A stretch of DNA of 64,000 nucleotides, from positions 5,305,896 through 5,369,895 of the forward strand of contig OY992837.1 in the NCBI GenBank assembly GCA_963921425.1, given 5' to 3'. Position 1 is the stretch's first letter, and each line of letters starts with the position of its first letter. The position numbers and the translations under genes were made by a program. Source of the stretch: Dryas octopetala (Eukaryota; Streptophyta; Magnoliopsida; Rosales; Rosaceae). Below, piece by piece: positions 37,140-48,808 of this stretch. The notes under the pieces were generated by a model. The model was not told the DNA's origin. It worked only from the letters and a program-made list of their open reading frames with translations, and searched no databases.

Positions 37140-38245
37140 ATGGCTTTCTCAGCCAGGCTTCCTTTGGCCCTCTTCCTCTCCTCCCTATTCATCCATGCAG
37201 CTCTAGGTACATGTTCGCGTATAAATATGTATATATGAGAATACAAAATCACGAAGATAGATTCTCTTTTTAATGGTTAAACATGGTTTGCAATTTGATA
37301 ATATTAATTGTGTTTTGTTTTTTCAGGTGAGTTTGTGTGTGAGGATTTGCCAAACGATGTTTGTGCGTTTTCGGTGTCGTCTGCTGGGAAAAGGTGTTTG
37401 TTGGAGACAATGGCGAAGAAAGATGGAAGCATAGAGTACCAGTGCAGGACATCAGAAGTGGTGGTTGAAGGGGTGTCTGAATTCATAGAGACGGATGAGT
37501 GTGCCAATGCTTGTGGGGTTGATAGGAAGTCTGTTGGGATTTCATCCGATGCCCTCCTTGAGCCTCAGTTCATGAAGAAGCTCTGCTCCCAACCTTGCTA
37601 CCAGAACTGCCCCAACATTGTTGACCTCTACTTCAATTTGGCTGCCGGAGAAGGTAACAAATTCAAATATTAATTCATTCTTTACACTAATGTTATTAAT
37701 TTTAATATATTTATTCAATTTTCAACAGTATAAAATAATTAAGAATTATTGTTTTGTTTCACGTACACACCTACAACATTCCTCTCTGTGGATCAATTTA
37801 AAAACAAATTAGTATTATATGCGCGCAGTTTAGATTTCTTGCAAGTTGATGCTTCATTTTGGTCTGCTTTCGCTTTCTTTTCCTACCATGAGGGTGTTAT
37901 ATATGATACCTTCCTTGTTATGGCTTTCCTTCTCATTCAATCAAAGAATTGCCTTTAATTTTGACACGTGTAAACAACGTTTTCTTATATTCAGAGGATC
38001 ACGTGACCAATTATTATGAAAATATACACCTTTTTTTATTTTGGGTTATTGATTTTGTTAATGTTTTGAAAACTGCAGGAGTATTTTTGCCAGACCTATG
38101 TGAGAAACAGCGTTCGAACCCTCATCGTTCAATGATCGCAGTTTTGAGCTCTGGTGATGCACCCGGACCCGTTGCAGAAGTAACTGCCACTGCACCCAGT
38201 GCCTCAGAACCAATACATGCAGCATTTGCCCCTTCTCCTCTGTAA
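37140..38245 (+). CDS. PAR1 family secreted Cys-rich protein, copy 1, 3 exons, 186 aa
   Basis: Exons are 37140-37206, 37327-37653 and 38079-38245. A signal peptide ([20 protein letters not shown]) ends near residue 22, exactly at intron 1. The mature part is Cys-rich: [62 protein letters not shown] and a late LC. These match the PAR1 family, named after a tobacco photoassimilate-responsive transcript. The proteins are thought to be apoplastic and stress- or sugar-linked, with no known biochemical activity. The C-terminus is low-complexity Ala/Pro. It is tandem with the gene at 40297. Confidence 0.92.
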
Positions 38246-38394
38246 TCATGCCGTGTGGTTTCTGCAAATAATTTCCTTTTGAATATTAGTATATTAGCAG
38301 AAATAGAGTGAAAAGTGAAATTAAAGGGAACATCTGTTCATTTTCTTTTTGTGGGTGGGGGTTTGTTGAGATGTATGACATTTAATTTTGTATA

Positions 38395-38762
38395 CTAGCC
38401 CTTGGCACACGAGTGTGCCAATAGGCTTTTTTTACATATAAATTGAATGATTCAGATAAATAAAAAGATATAAAGATAATTAATAAAAGTTAATACATAA
38501 TTTCTTTTTTCAAAAATAATATATATACTTCATCGTTCCTCTCTTTAGGAGCATGTTTTCCTTTCTTGTTTGTTTTTCAATTTTTTAATTAGTGTTTGTT
38601 TTACTATTTTAGCCTTTATTGATAATATTTGTTTAGATTGACATTTTAATTAAGCATGGGCATTTTTTGCTATTTTAAAAATTTCACCTAGCAGCCATGT
38701 TTGCTTTATATAATATAATATAATATATAATATAATAATAATATATTATATCTATAGATAGA
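38395..38762 (-). mobile_element. Candidate non-autonomous Helitron (368 bp)
   Basis: Read on the minus strand it starts A|TCTATC (38762), is AT-rich, and ends with a perfect 9-bp stem and 2-nt loop (ttggcacac / gtgtgccaa, 38421-38402), three bases, then CTAG|T (38395). TC at the 5' end, a hairpin then CTRR at the 3' end, and insertion between A and T are Helitron hallmarks. No coding capacity. The 5' end is the weaker call. Confidence 0.45.
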
Positions 38763-40121
38763 TTACATCATTTTTACAATTGTCAAAGCAATACATTCTA
38801 CATATATGAATAAATTATCGTAGCATTTCTTTTCCAAATTCCATATATACCATTCTTTTTTTTCGGTCAAAATTCCAAACCATTCAATTCTGGAATAGAC
38901 CGTTAAGGTGCTAACTACTTAACTAGGGTGTTTAATTGATTAACATTTTTACTAGAAAATAAATAAGATTAACAACGACCTCAAATTTAAATAAAATAAA
39001 ATAATACTCAAAACGTCAAGAGTTTTTTGAAAGTTTATTTATCAAATATTGTGATGAATGACATAACAATATTTTAAATACAGATTCCATTGCTAAAAAT
39101 AAGTGAAATTTAGTGCATGTGGACAAAATTAAAAAAACAAATTTAGTGTTTGCACAACTTAATCTATATAGAACTCCAATTTCTTATTCTTTAACCTAAG
39201 GAGCGAGTCAAGTGGCTTGAGCCTTCCTTGAACTTGTACATAGATACTGCAATTTTTGGTTACTAACGTAATTATCTTAAAAGTACAATTTACAATGATG
39301 TTCTTGATTTGGACCTGAGTCTATAAAGCCCAATACTCTGGAAATTTCTCATAAGTGGACTACTTGGTCTGGAATTGAAGAGAGCACATAAAAGGTTCTT
39401 TTGTTAATTGGGCCTATAATATTTTGGTCAGAATTAGGTGGGCGCATCGTGTGATAAGCAAATCGCTAATGTTATGGGATGTAAAATGGATCGAGGAAAA
39501 GAAAACTCCCTTTCCCAGTTGTTAAATGCAGTACTCAAATGTCAAATTGCCAATTACGTACTCTGTGGTTAATTAATACACAGAAATCCGAATTTCGAAC
39601 ATTTTTCAACAAAACTGAAAAAATATCACTAGACAAATAGTTAAATGATCTATTTAAAATAAAAGTAGATAATGAAAACACTCTAAATGAAGGAGAAATT
39701 ATTTTGTATAACTAATATATCAGTACTTGGTATAACTAATCTATGTGTTAAAACATGAGTGAATGTTATTAATACTATATATACCCTACTAACATAAATA
39801 TGTCGTCTAATAATACTCTTACACAATTAGTTACACTACGTGACAGTGTATTAGTTACACCCAATAATTTTTCTAATAAGTAGTACAAAAAAAAAAAAAG
39901 GCACTTGAAAAAAATTGAGCAAAAGACATGTGGTGCGCACTCCATCGATACATATACACCTGGTTGTTTCTCGTAAATAGAGGCAGTATATTAATGGGAT
40001 CTCATATATTATCTCAAAATTAAAGCACAAAACACAAACTAGCTAGCCAGCCAATTCAATTCATTCATGTCCAAAATCAAAATCTATGAACCTGAAATGT
40101 AGCAACAATATATGTACTAGA
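38763..40121. other. Intergenic region between the two PAR1 genes
   Basis: AT-rich, with no coding region. It contains a micro-insertion (38836-38885) and an A-run near 39887-39899. Confidence 0.7.
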
Positions 40122-40202
40122 GTCCCCAAATATAGAGACCCCTTAAAATTTAACGGAGCTAAATCACAATGAATTAAGAACCTTAATTAACCCTATATAT
40201 AG
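40122..40202 (+). promoter_or_regulatory. PAR1-B core promoter with conserved module and TATA box
   Basis: The module gtccccaaatatagagacc onwards to 40156 matches that of PAR1-A, with small indels. A TATA box (CTATATATAG, 40193-40202) lies about 95 bp before the ATG. Confidence 0.6.
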
Positions 40203-40296
40203 TTCCTTCATACCTTTAACTTAATTGTGGTTAATTTGATTTATGTTTGTCAAATATTAGTTGAGCAAAACTGAAATTAACCACGTACATATTGAC

Positions 40297-41006
40297 ATGG
40301 CTTTTATCTCAACCAAGTTTGGTTTGGTAATTATTCTCCCCTTGACGTCCCTATTGATCGAAGCTGTCTTAGGTGAGGTTGTATGCGACCATCTGCCAGA
40401 TGAGTTTTGCGCATTTTCGGTATCATATTCGGGGAAAAGGTGTTTGTTGGAAACGACGGCGAAAAAAGATAGTCACGGACAGGTGGAGCACCAGTGCCGG
40501 ACATCCGAGGTGGTGGTCGAGAAGATGGCCAATTACATAGAGACGGATGAGTGTGTGAAGGCATGCGGGCTTCAAAGGCATTCTGTTGGAATTTCCTCTG
40601 ATACCCTCCTTGATCCTCTCTTCCTCAATAAGCTTTGCACCCCTGCTTGTTACCACAATTGCCCCAACATTCTTGAACTCTACTTCAACTTGGCTTTCGG
40701 AGAGGGTACGTACGTAACATTTTAATTACGTACAATTCATGCATGCATGCAACGTATTCACAAAACTAGCTAATCATACAAATCTATGCAGGAGTGTTCT
40801 TGCCTTATCTCTGCGAGGAACACCTTGCCAATCCTCACCGTGCCATGAACGAACTTGCGAGCTCTGCTGGAGTTGCAGAAGAACCATCATCAGGAGATCA
40901 TGATGACTATAGTGCTGCTTTTACTCCCACTCCAGTTCCAGGAAATTTCTTTCATTACGCTTCTGCCCCTGCACTCTATAACCATGTTGTTGGTAGCCTG
41001 ATATAA
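40297..41006 (+). CDS. PAR1 family secreted Cys-rich protein, copy 2, 2 exons, 207 aa
   Basis: Exons are 40297-40705 and 40792-41006. The frame opens upstream at a TTG; the first ATG, followed by a hydrophobic signal peptide, is at 40297. The cysteine pattern equals that of the 37140 gene ([49 protein letters not shown]). Intron 1, which splits the signal peptide from the mature part in copy 1, is absent here; the codons run through as AVLGEVVCD. The second intron is kept at the same place (GEG|VFLP). The C-terminal tail differs in sequence and length. It is a tandem paralogue, clearly older than the SOUL/Yos1 duplication. Confidence 0.92.
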
Positions 41007-41768
41007 GAAATTTAATTAGTTGTACATAGCTAGGAAGCTCATCATGTTTTCGAAACCTCCATTATGCTTCTTCCTAATTTTTGGATCTGGCCGGTTGTCT
41101 AACAATTAATTAATTAAGTCATTTTCTTTAGAACATTAGTGGCAAGAAATAATTTTTGAGCGAGGAAGTAGTAGCAAAAATAGAGCAAAAAGGGAAAAGG
41201 CCTAGGGTTCATTTTCTTTATATGGTTGGGGGTTTCATTTGTTGACTGATTTTATATATATATATTGCGCGCTGCTCATATATCTTGCAAATAATTATAT
41301 ACATTTCTTCACCAAATAATTGTATCTTGCAATAGACTACTAATTGGGGGTCTTTAATTAATTCAAATTGAATCTTGTTACTATGCTTTGTTCCGGTGGC
41401 CATGACTAAAGTAGGGCATGTTCAAATTCATGATTTCAGTTTCACATGTGAATAAGGATCATCAGTTACGACTTTTCTAACATTCTCTAATAGTATATTA
41501 GATGTGTCTTGAATTCTTGATGTGTAAAAAGATTTAAAATTGAGGATTAATTAAACAAATCAAAAGATCTATATATATTATTTCACTCAAAGAATGTTGA
41601 CCAATTTATACAATACAGTTGACAATACCACCATATATTATTACGTATACATTATTTGCGATTAAGAAACAAATTTAATGACCAGATTATAATTAAAAAA
41701 ATAGCGACATATTTGAGAAAACAACAATGACACTGTTTAATTTGATGCATCTTTGGAACAACTTCCAA
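41007..41768. other. Intergenic region between PAR1-B and the laccase
   Basis: 3' ends of the convergent genes. AT-rich, with no coding region seen. Confidence 0.7.
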
Positions 41769-44196
41769 TTAACATTGGGGTAGATCCGATGGTGGTGGAG
41801 GCAGAGTAGATGATGGAGTGGGTCCATTTTGAACCTCAAAAGCCATGGCCAGACCCCACGGCAAGTGCACGTCCAGGTGGCAGTGTACCATCCATACACC
41901 TGTACGGTTAAAAAAAAAACAACCAGAAAATTAATTAACAAAAGAATAACAAATAAACCAGTAGTTAAGGAGATGCTTATAAAATTAACGAACCTGGATT
42001 ATTTGCTTGAAATCTGATCACAGCCCACCCTCCGACTGGAACACCGATTGTGTTACGAATTTGTGGATTAACAAGATTGAATTTTTTGGTGTCATTAACG
42101 GAGTCGTAATTCCCAAACCCTTGAGCTAAGACGTGGAAGTTGAACCCGTGAACGTGTATCGGATGGTTCTCGATGGCCAAAAACGCCGTGTTCTGAAACA
42201 CAATCTCCACCGTGGAATTGAACTTCAGCTGCTTGACTTTGGTCGATTTGGGCGCGTAGATCAACGATTGGTCGAGGCTGAAGTTGGAGTTGGTGTAGTC
42301 AAACTTGACCGCAGGCTCGTCGGGGAAATCGAGGGTGTAGATCCCGCTCACACCGGAAGAGAACGCTTCTAGCATAGACAGCGTGGTGGGGAGCTGGAAC
42401 GACTCGTTGTTCATGCTCGCAGACAATCGGTTCCCGAGCGGGCCCTGACACGTGGCGTTCTCGGGACACAGCTCCAGATTCACTCCTATTGTCACGAACA
42501 TGTGCTCGTCCACCTGGAGTGGCACCGGGACCCACTGGGGCCCACCGGCGAGGCCGGTGAGGTTGGTGAGGAACTTGTGGGCCAAGGGTGTGTCACGTGG
42601 ATTGGGCAATTGAGGCATGACGGGGGATGATGACGTGGAGCCCTCGTAGACGATGGTGCCTCTTGTGGTGGAGTTAGAAAAGCCTATGTCGGCACTGGCG
42701 TAGGGAGTGGCGGCCATGTAGTAAGACCCTACGGGCTGATTGGTGCGGATGAGGACGTCGGTGGTTTGGCCGGGGGCGACCACCACGACGTCGGTGATGT
42801 AGGGTTTGGTGTAGGAGGCGTCGATGGCGACAACTGTCATGTTGTGATTGGCTATCTTGAAGAAGAGCTGGTTATTGAGTGCAGCGTTGATTATACGTAG
42901 CATGTAGGTCTTTCCTTTCACCACCTTGAGCTTATATGTCTCTGGATAAATAATAATATGAGTGTCCGAGACCAAGTGTGATTCGTTATGAAAACATATA
43001 ATTGTACGTAATTGGGGGATCACGTACCATTTTGAGAGCATTCGTAGAGGTCGCCAGGTTTTCCATTGATGGTGTAAGCATCAGAGTTGTTGGGACCAAT
43101 TCCGGTGGCTAGCCCTTGGTTCTCAATGTCAACCACATTGCCATTCCACCACTCTCCTGCAATTCCATTAAACACTTCATTTATTAATCAAATTTTTTAA
43201 ATTACTAATATTTTTTTTACTATAATATTTTTTAAAAAATACATCAGATAACCAAGTCGGGCCATTTAAAATTTAGGCTTAAAAATCAAGAAACATAAGC
43301 GCCGGCCTTGCTAGCTAGTAACTTGGGTATATGAATAGTTGAATTATTACCTAATAAGATGGGTATCTCCTTGTGGGGTTTAGGGAACGGGTAGGATCGA
43401 CCAGATTTTGGGTGGATGATGAGTGCACCGTAGACGGTTGCTCGGAGCCAGGAGACGTGGGCGTGCCACCAGAGGGTTCCTTCTTGTCCGGTAATGTTGA
43501 ATTTGTAAGTGTAGCTTTGTCCAGGACGTATGGGACATTGGGTTACATATACAGGTCCATCTGCCCATGCACTCAGAAGCTGAAACACTCCATGCCTGCA
43601 AAATTAATTAAAGAATGCAATAAACAACAAAAAATCAACATTCCCTAGTGGGTTTGACAATGCTTATGAGAAAACAATTAATTATATATGTTTAGATTAG
43701 CTTAAGTGGTTAATCAAATGAAGAATAATATATGTTAGTGCATATATGATAATTAAGGATTAATTACCAGTGAATAGTAATGTTATAGGGTGACTGGTTA
43801 AGGACGTGGACGACAAGTGTGTCACCATCATGTACGTTTATTGTTGGGCCTGGATAGCTCCCATTTACTGCAGTTATCAGTTGGTCTTTGCACAGTCGGT
43901 TAACAGTTACGTTGTTCACCTGAAACAATGGAAATCAGAAGTTTTATATATGCATAAGATAAATTTGGAAATTACGCTAGCTAGCTATAGCATGCATGTC
44001 CGTATGTATGTATATACATATATATATATGTACTTTACATGCATACATGTATGCATATATGCATGATATATAGTACTAAAGACCACAAAACTCAGCCAAG
44101 GCTTACATGAAAAGAATGCTCCACTATTGCAGCAGAGGCTAGTGAAGATGCCAAAAGAGATAAAGCACAAGCTACCCAAAAGACAAAGCGAGCCAT
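41769..44196 (-). CDS. Laccase (multicopper oxidase), 6 exons, 564 aa
   Basis: Exons are 44196-44107, 43919-43768, 43595-43351, 43156-43028, 42941-41994 and 41899-41769; all join in frame. A signal peptide of about 22 residues ([20 protein letters not shown]) directs secretion to the cell wall. Four copper-binding regions are intact: [39 protein letters not shown] and [16 protein letters not shown]. The Leu after the last His set is the usual T1 axial position. There are many NxS/T sites. Laccases oxidise monolignols and other phenolics with O2, acting in lignin or flavonoid polymerisation. The last motif reads DVHLPWGL where most plant laccases have DSHLTWGL, and the C-terminus is short (SDLPQC). 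Neighbours suggest the LAC7 group, which is inference. Confidence 0.96.
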
Positions 44197-44326
44197 GTCT
44201 CGGGAACAAAGGCTACGAGAGATGAAGAGGGTAGTAAATGAGAAATGATGGAATTAAGGACCCTTATGAATATTGTAGTGTGTTTCTATGACTCTGTGAT
44301 ATCTGAAGAGAGACATATATGTGTGT

Positions 44327-44337
44327 TATATATATAG
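44327..44337 (-). promoter_or_regulatory. TATA box of the laccase gene
   Basis: A TATATATATAA run on the minus strand lies about 130 bp upstream of the laccase ATG. Confidence 0.55.
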
Positions 44338-45502
44338 GCATTTGGACTCATTAATTTCCACAATTAAATAGTGTGGCGAGATAGCTAATAAATATCATTA
44401 CTTTTGATAAGGACACTTTGAAATTTTGAATATGGTGCATTGCTTAGGCAGAAACTTTATTCGTTATCCAACGAACAACTTATTAATGTTGGTACGTTAA
44501 GTTGGTCATCAAACAAGGCTAGTTAGTTATAGATCAATTAATTAATTAAAGATCGAAAGCAATTAATTAATGTTGAACAAGTCAGAAACTTGGTTCTTCA
44601 AGCTAACATGAAGTCCTTGATTTTGAATATATGGATATACAGTTCTGACTAATGTGGCCCAATTACCCCTTATGAGGTTTGCTCTTGGAAAGTACTGCAG
44701 GTAGAAAGTTGACAAAGAACAAATGAAAGTTATCGAAAGCGCGTAGATAGGCGTTTTGCACTGGTACTAAAACTAGAAAGATAGATCGATTGGTTTTGAA
44801 TTCTTAATGTAAATTGTCAACAAGACGTACGTTCCAACAAGTATTACTTTTTTTTTTTTTTTTTTACATTAATGAAAAATCTACATCTAAATTTAATTCT
44901 TTAAGAAGAATGAATTTGAAATGCTGGAATTGATCCGGTTCAGCAAGATCTGTGACCATTTGGATGACATGTTAGATTTTGTTCATGTTCGTAATATATG
45001 CTCGATCAAAGTTTATATATACACGATCAATGTTTTATCTGATTAGTTATATATGAAACACAACTCCTGATAGAAACTGAGAAAGTTCAATATTGTTCTT
45101 GCATTTATTCGTTGCAAGGAAACTCATGATGAGCTAGGTGGTTCAATTAGTGGGTGTGTATAAATTTCCCACGGCTGTCATACAAATACAATAATATTAA
45201 TATTCCTCACAAGTAATTACAGGCAATTAATTAGTATTGATTATTTTGTTTCTGGATGGGAAGACTTTTCAAGATGTTGACATGATCTTATGATCAATCA
45301 CGCTAGCTGTTGCTTCAAAATATATCCCACCAAATTAATTATTATCATAGCTGAAACAAACGTCGACATTTCATTCCAACATTGACCAATTAAAATTTAA
45401 AACCCCAGAAAACAAAACAAATACAATAATTCTGCAAGACACTTGTAGTTATTGTATGTGGAGGTAGACATAGAGATATATACTTGGTGACGCGATAAAT
45501 GA

Positions 45503-45582
45503 CTTCAGCCTTATTATAATCCTCGGGTCGCATTCAGATTCTCTTCAGCCTTATTATAATCCTCGGGTCGCATTCAGATTCG
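45503..45582. repeat. 40-bp direct tandem duplication
   Basis: Two adjacent, almost perfect copies of a unit starting cttcagccttattataatcc, period 40 bp. The unit contains a relatively GC-rich cctcgggtcgc block unlike the AT-rich flanks. Confidence 0.9.
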
Positions 45583-47429
45583 TTATCTTTTTTTAAATTA
45601 AGCTCTCCTGCTAACCCAACCAATCTACGTACTCTCCTATATTTTATTGCATACATGTTTTGGTTTCTAATTATTTAATTCTCAAACTATTTAAGTAATT
45701 TTTAACTACCATGTATCCTTATTAAAAAGGAAACGTTGTGAAGTTTTCCTGGTCGATCGATATGCAAAATATATTAGGCAGCCGTTGGCTAAAGCAATTT
45801 CTCGTCACTTGCCTTGGCATTCTAGATCATTAACGTTTACAAGGTGGCCGATATTAGTCAAAAGTTTCCTCTTCATCAAGAAACTTTATCTTATCGTTTT
45901 TATGTCATGTCAACATGTCCCCTGCCTTTTGTGCAAGGAGGGATATATTAGCATGTGCAAAATGCACCAATATTGTTTCCAACCAAGTCATTTAGGTACA
46001 TCATCACCTATTATGCAAGTATGAGATCTTATCTTATAAGATATCGGTGTTATTAGTAATAAATTACGTACTATCCACTAATTCTATAAAGTACGTGGAA
46101 TGTTGTGTAATTTTGTTACTGTGAGATTCGTTTCACATTCATAATTTGTCTAGCTCAAATCACACAACTCCATCACCCTTTATTAATTAAGATTGAAGTA
46201 AATTAAAAACAAGTTGATAGAAAAAATAAGAATAGGATTCAGATATTGCAAAAGAAATATACGGTATTTGGTTCAAGTTTTAGGCAATCAATATCTTCTA
46301 CCATAATAAGTTATATCCTTATAATTTTACCAATAAAACATTTATCCCCGCTACGGTAAAAGTGAGGTTCTCCCACATCATCTCTTCTTTTCATTTTTTA
46401 TTTGGTCTGTTGATGCACAAATTTCATCAAGTCATCAACGACAATAATCAAAACATAAAAGGACAATCATACGAGCGAACACAAAGATGTATAGTGATTC
46501 ACCTGATCCTAATTAGATCCAGGCCACGTCCACTTGGTTGTGAATAGGGTTTCCCTATGAATAATTGAAGAGTACAAAGGAATATCAGAGCCTTAGAAGA
46601 GGCGTTATGAATCTCTCGCCTCCTAATAGACTATAACACATCTAAAGCTCAAATTTGATACAAACAATAAAACCCAATATTTTTCAGGGCTTAAGATAGT
46701 ACAAAATGGGTATTAACATGGTCAAAGCATCATCGATCTCTTCATTCACTTGAATAAAATGAGAGAGCTATAACAAAACGTAACAAAGAAATGTCTCCAC
46801 TAAAAAAATAAATTTTCTCTTTTCTTGACTTGTTTTTCTTTTTTAGAATGAACTCTTAATGACTAGCGAAGCCATAATATCCGTGCGATAATACAGGCAT
46901 TAAAAAACTATATGGGAATCAATGGTTCGTTTGTCCTTCAAGGAAACTACATCTTAGAAACGAATTGAAATTAGTCCATGTAATTTATTCACGTTTTTTC
47001 GCCTACTCATTTATTCATATGCGATCAAACTTGCGTGCATAGTAATGATTTGGTGAAAAGTTGAAATTAAGGATGAGAAAAAAAATGGAGGCACTGATCT
47101 AAAAATCCACACACGCAAAAACCCTTGATTGGGTCAAGTTATAGGTGGCAAGTTCGTCCCCTAATTAAACTTCTATTTTTCAAAATACAAAGATTCTTCA
47201 TGGTCAATATTATCCTTATTCCATTTAATATATTCCGATTTTGGTTACTTTTTCTTTGCAATGGCTGCAAAAGTAGTTGATTCGCGCGAAAGTGGCAATT
47301 AACCATGCATATATATATGATCTGGTTAGTACTGTACGTGGAGGTTTTGCGCGTAAAGCTGTTCGTGTTACCCTCAAAATATGTGACCAAACAGTCAATT
47401 AGATTGTTCTAATTGATATTTAGCTTAAA

Positions 47430-47472
47430 GACCTTAACAGAGATCGGCCAAAAAAAAGGACCTTAACAGAGA
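47430..47472. mobile_element. Micro-retroposon: tcggcc + A-run, 14-bp TSD
   Basis: A 14-bp direct repeat (gaccttaacagaga, 47430-47443 and 47459-47472) flanks a 15-bp insert tcggccaaaaaaaag. Confidence 0.8.
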
Positions 47473-47897
47473 AGTAAAAGCATAAACAAAATACACTAAA
47501 TAATAAATAATAAACACTTTATTTTTTTTAATTATGACATTTGGAAGAGGAGATAAACAATTATTATTAACTTCTTATGTCTTCAAAGCATTAATACTTC
47601 TTAATTTACATTTATGATGATTCTATATATTAATTAGAAGAATGCTCTTATATATTGTTGAAAGAAAAACAGGTCAAACACGAAAATATTTAAACAGTCA
47701 TTCTTTTATTTTTGCCAGTACTGTGTGAGCTGTTAAGACCCTTGGAAGAGTGATCTATACAAAATGGTTTTTTAATAAATTGTAAGTACATTAATTCGAC
47801 ACAAATGGGTGCAAGATTTGCCATCAATTTGGATTTTCCGACCGAAAGTTGTAGCACATGTTTTAACAAGCTATTACTTCAACTTGGTGCATTTGAC

Positions 47898-47946
47898 CAT
47901 GACTTGGTAAATTGGTCAAAAAAAAAAAAGAACATGACTTGGTAAA
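47898..47946. mobile_element. Micro-retroposon: ttggtc + A-run, 14-bp TSD
   Basis: The direct repeat catgacttggtaaa (47898-47911 and 47933-47946) flanks a 21-bp insert (47912-47932) beginning ttggtc and followed by A's. Confidence 0.8.
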
Positions 47947-48116
47947 AACAAAATATAAGTTGAATACTTGAGAAGGCTGCAGCAAATTGCATCTCACATT
48001 CGTGTGGATTTAGTGTTCATCCAAAAGTTTTGAAACATTGAATTCAATCATTACAAAAATATATGATGTATTGATGTCAAATGTTATTTGACTTTGTTAT
48101 GGCCTTATGGGATAGC

Positions 48117-48320
48117 CTTTTTTTTTTTTTTTTTTTGTTGGTCAATTGATAAACTTCATAGAAACCCATGAAGGGCCGAACAAAACAAAGCAGGAACTCA
48201 AAAAAAGGCCCAAACTGAAGAAGCAAAATACAATAAAAGCCCAAAAGATACGCCAGGAATCTAGCACATGCTATCGGGCCTGAGATTCCAAGCTAGGCCC
48301 AACGAGGCCCACTCCCCGTG
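48117..48320 (-). mobile_element. Retroposon 3' end with poly-A (minus strand)
   Basis: On the minus strand a unique block ends gaagtttatcaattgaccaa followed by an A-run of about 20. A GGGCC-rich upstream part follows a retroposon-like layout. No coding frame is left, and no target duplication was found near the expected ends. It lies in the MYB upstream region. Confidence 0.4.
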
Positions 48321-48332
48321 TTGAAAGCTGAC

Positions 48333-48338
48333 CACGTG
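48333..48338. promoter_or_regulatory. G-box (CACGTG) upstream of the MYB gene
   Basis: A palindromic CACGTG in the context accacgtgag, about 470 bp before the MYB ATG; a target type for bZIP and bHLH factors. Confidence 0.4.
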
Positions 48339-48679
48339 AGTGAGAGCAGCCAATTTCCCGCCAAATCCAGAATGCACGGTTCATGCACCCTCACATGCAT
48401 TACTCACCGTATGACAGTGGAGAGGGTAGTACCGTCCTATGCACAAAAGTACCCTTTTTTTGTACTAAAAAAATTTAGTGTACTTTGATACTAAACTATT
48501 TAAACTAAATTAAAATTACATATAAAAAGAGAGTAAGGCTACACTAGCATAGCATTTTGAATAAAAAATATATTTTTTTCCAGAAAAAAAAAAAAAAGAA
48601 GAAGAAAATTGAAATTATGCGGAGGGTGCAAAGGTAATTTAGTGATTGGAAAGAAAATAGGAAATCCCGAAAAAGAGGT

Positions 48680-48688
48680 CCTATAAAT
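48680..48688 (+). promoter_or_regulatory. TATA-like box of the MYB gene
   Basis: CTATAAATC lies about 120 bp before the ATG. Confidence 0.45.
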
Positions 48689-48808
48689 CTAATGGAGCGG
48701 TGCATTGTCGTGTGAAGAGCAATACTCAACTAATTCACTTCCCTCCTCTTGCAGTTAAATCAGGTAGGTAGGTAGAGTGAGCAATTACAATTTACAAACA
48801 CGATAGAG

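Larger units (their letters stand above)
44338..48115. other. Long intergenic region between laccase and MYB genes
   Basis: No gene supported in about 3.8 kb. Contains a 40-bp tandem duplication (45503-45582), two micro-insertions (47430-47472 and 47898-47946) and many short AT-rich frames without domains. Confidence 0.7.

Noticed and set aside
46480..46640. Block with words resembling LTR-type repeat remnants
   Set aside because: No terminal repeats, primer-binding site or coding remains could be shown.
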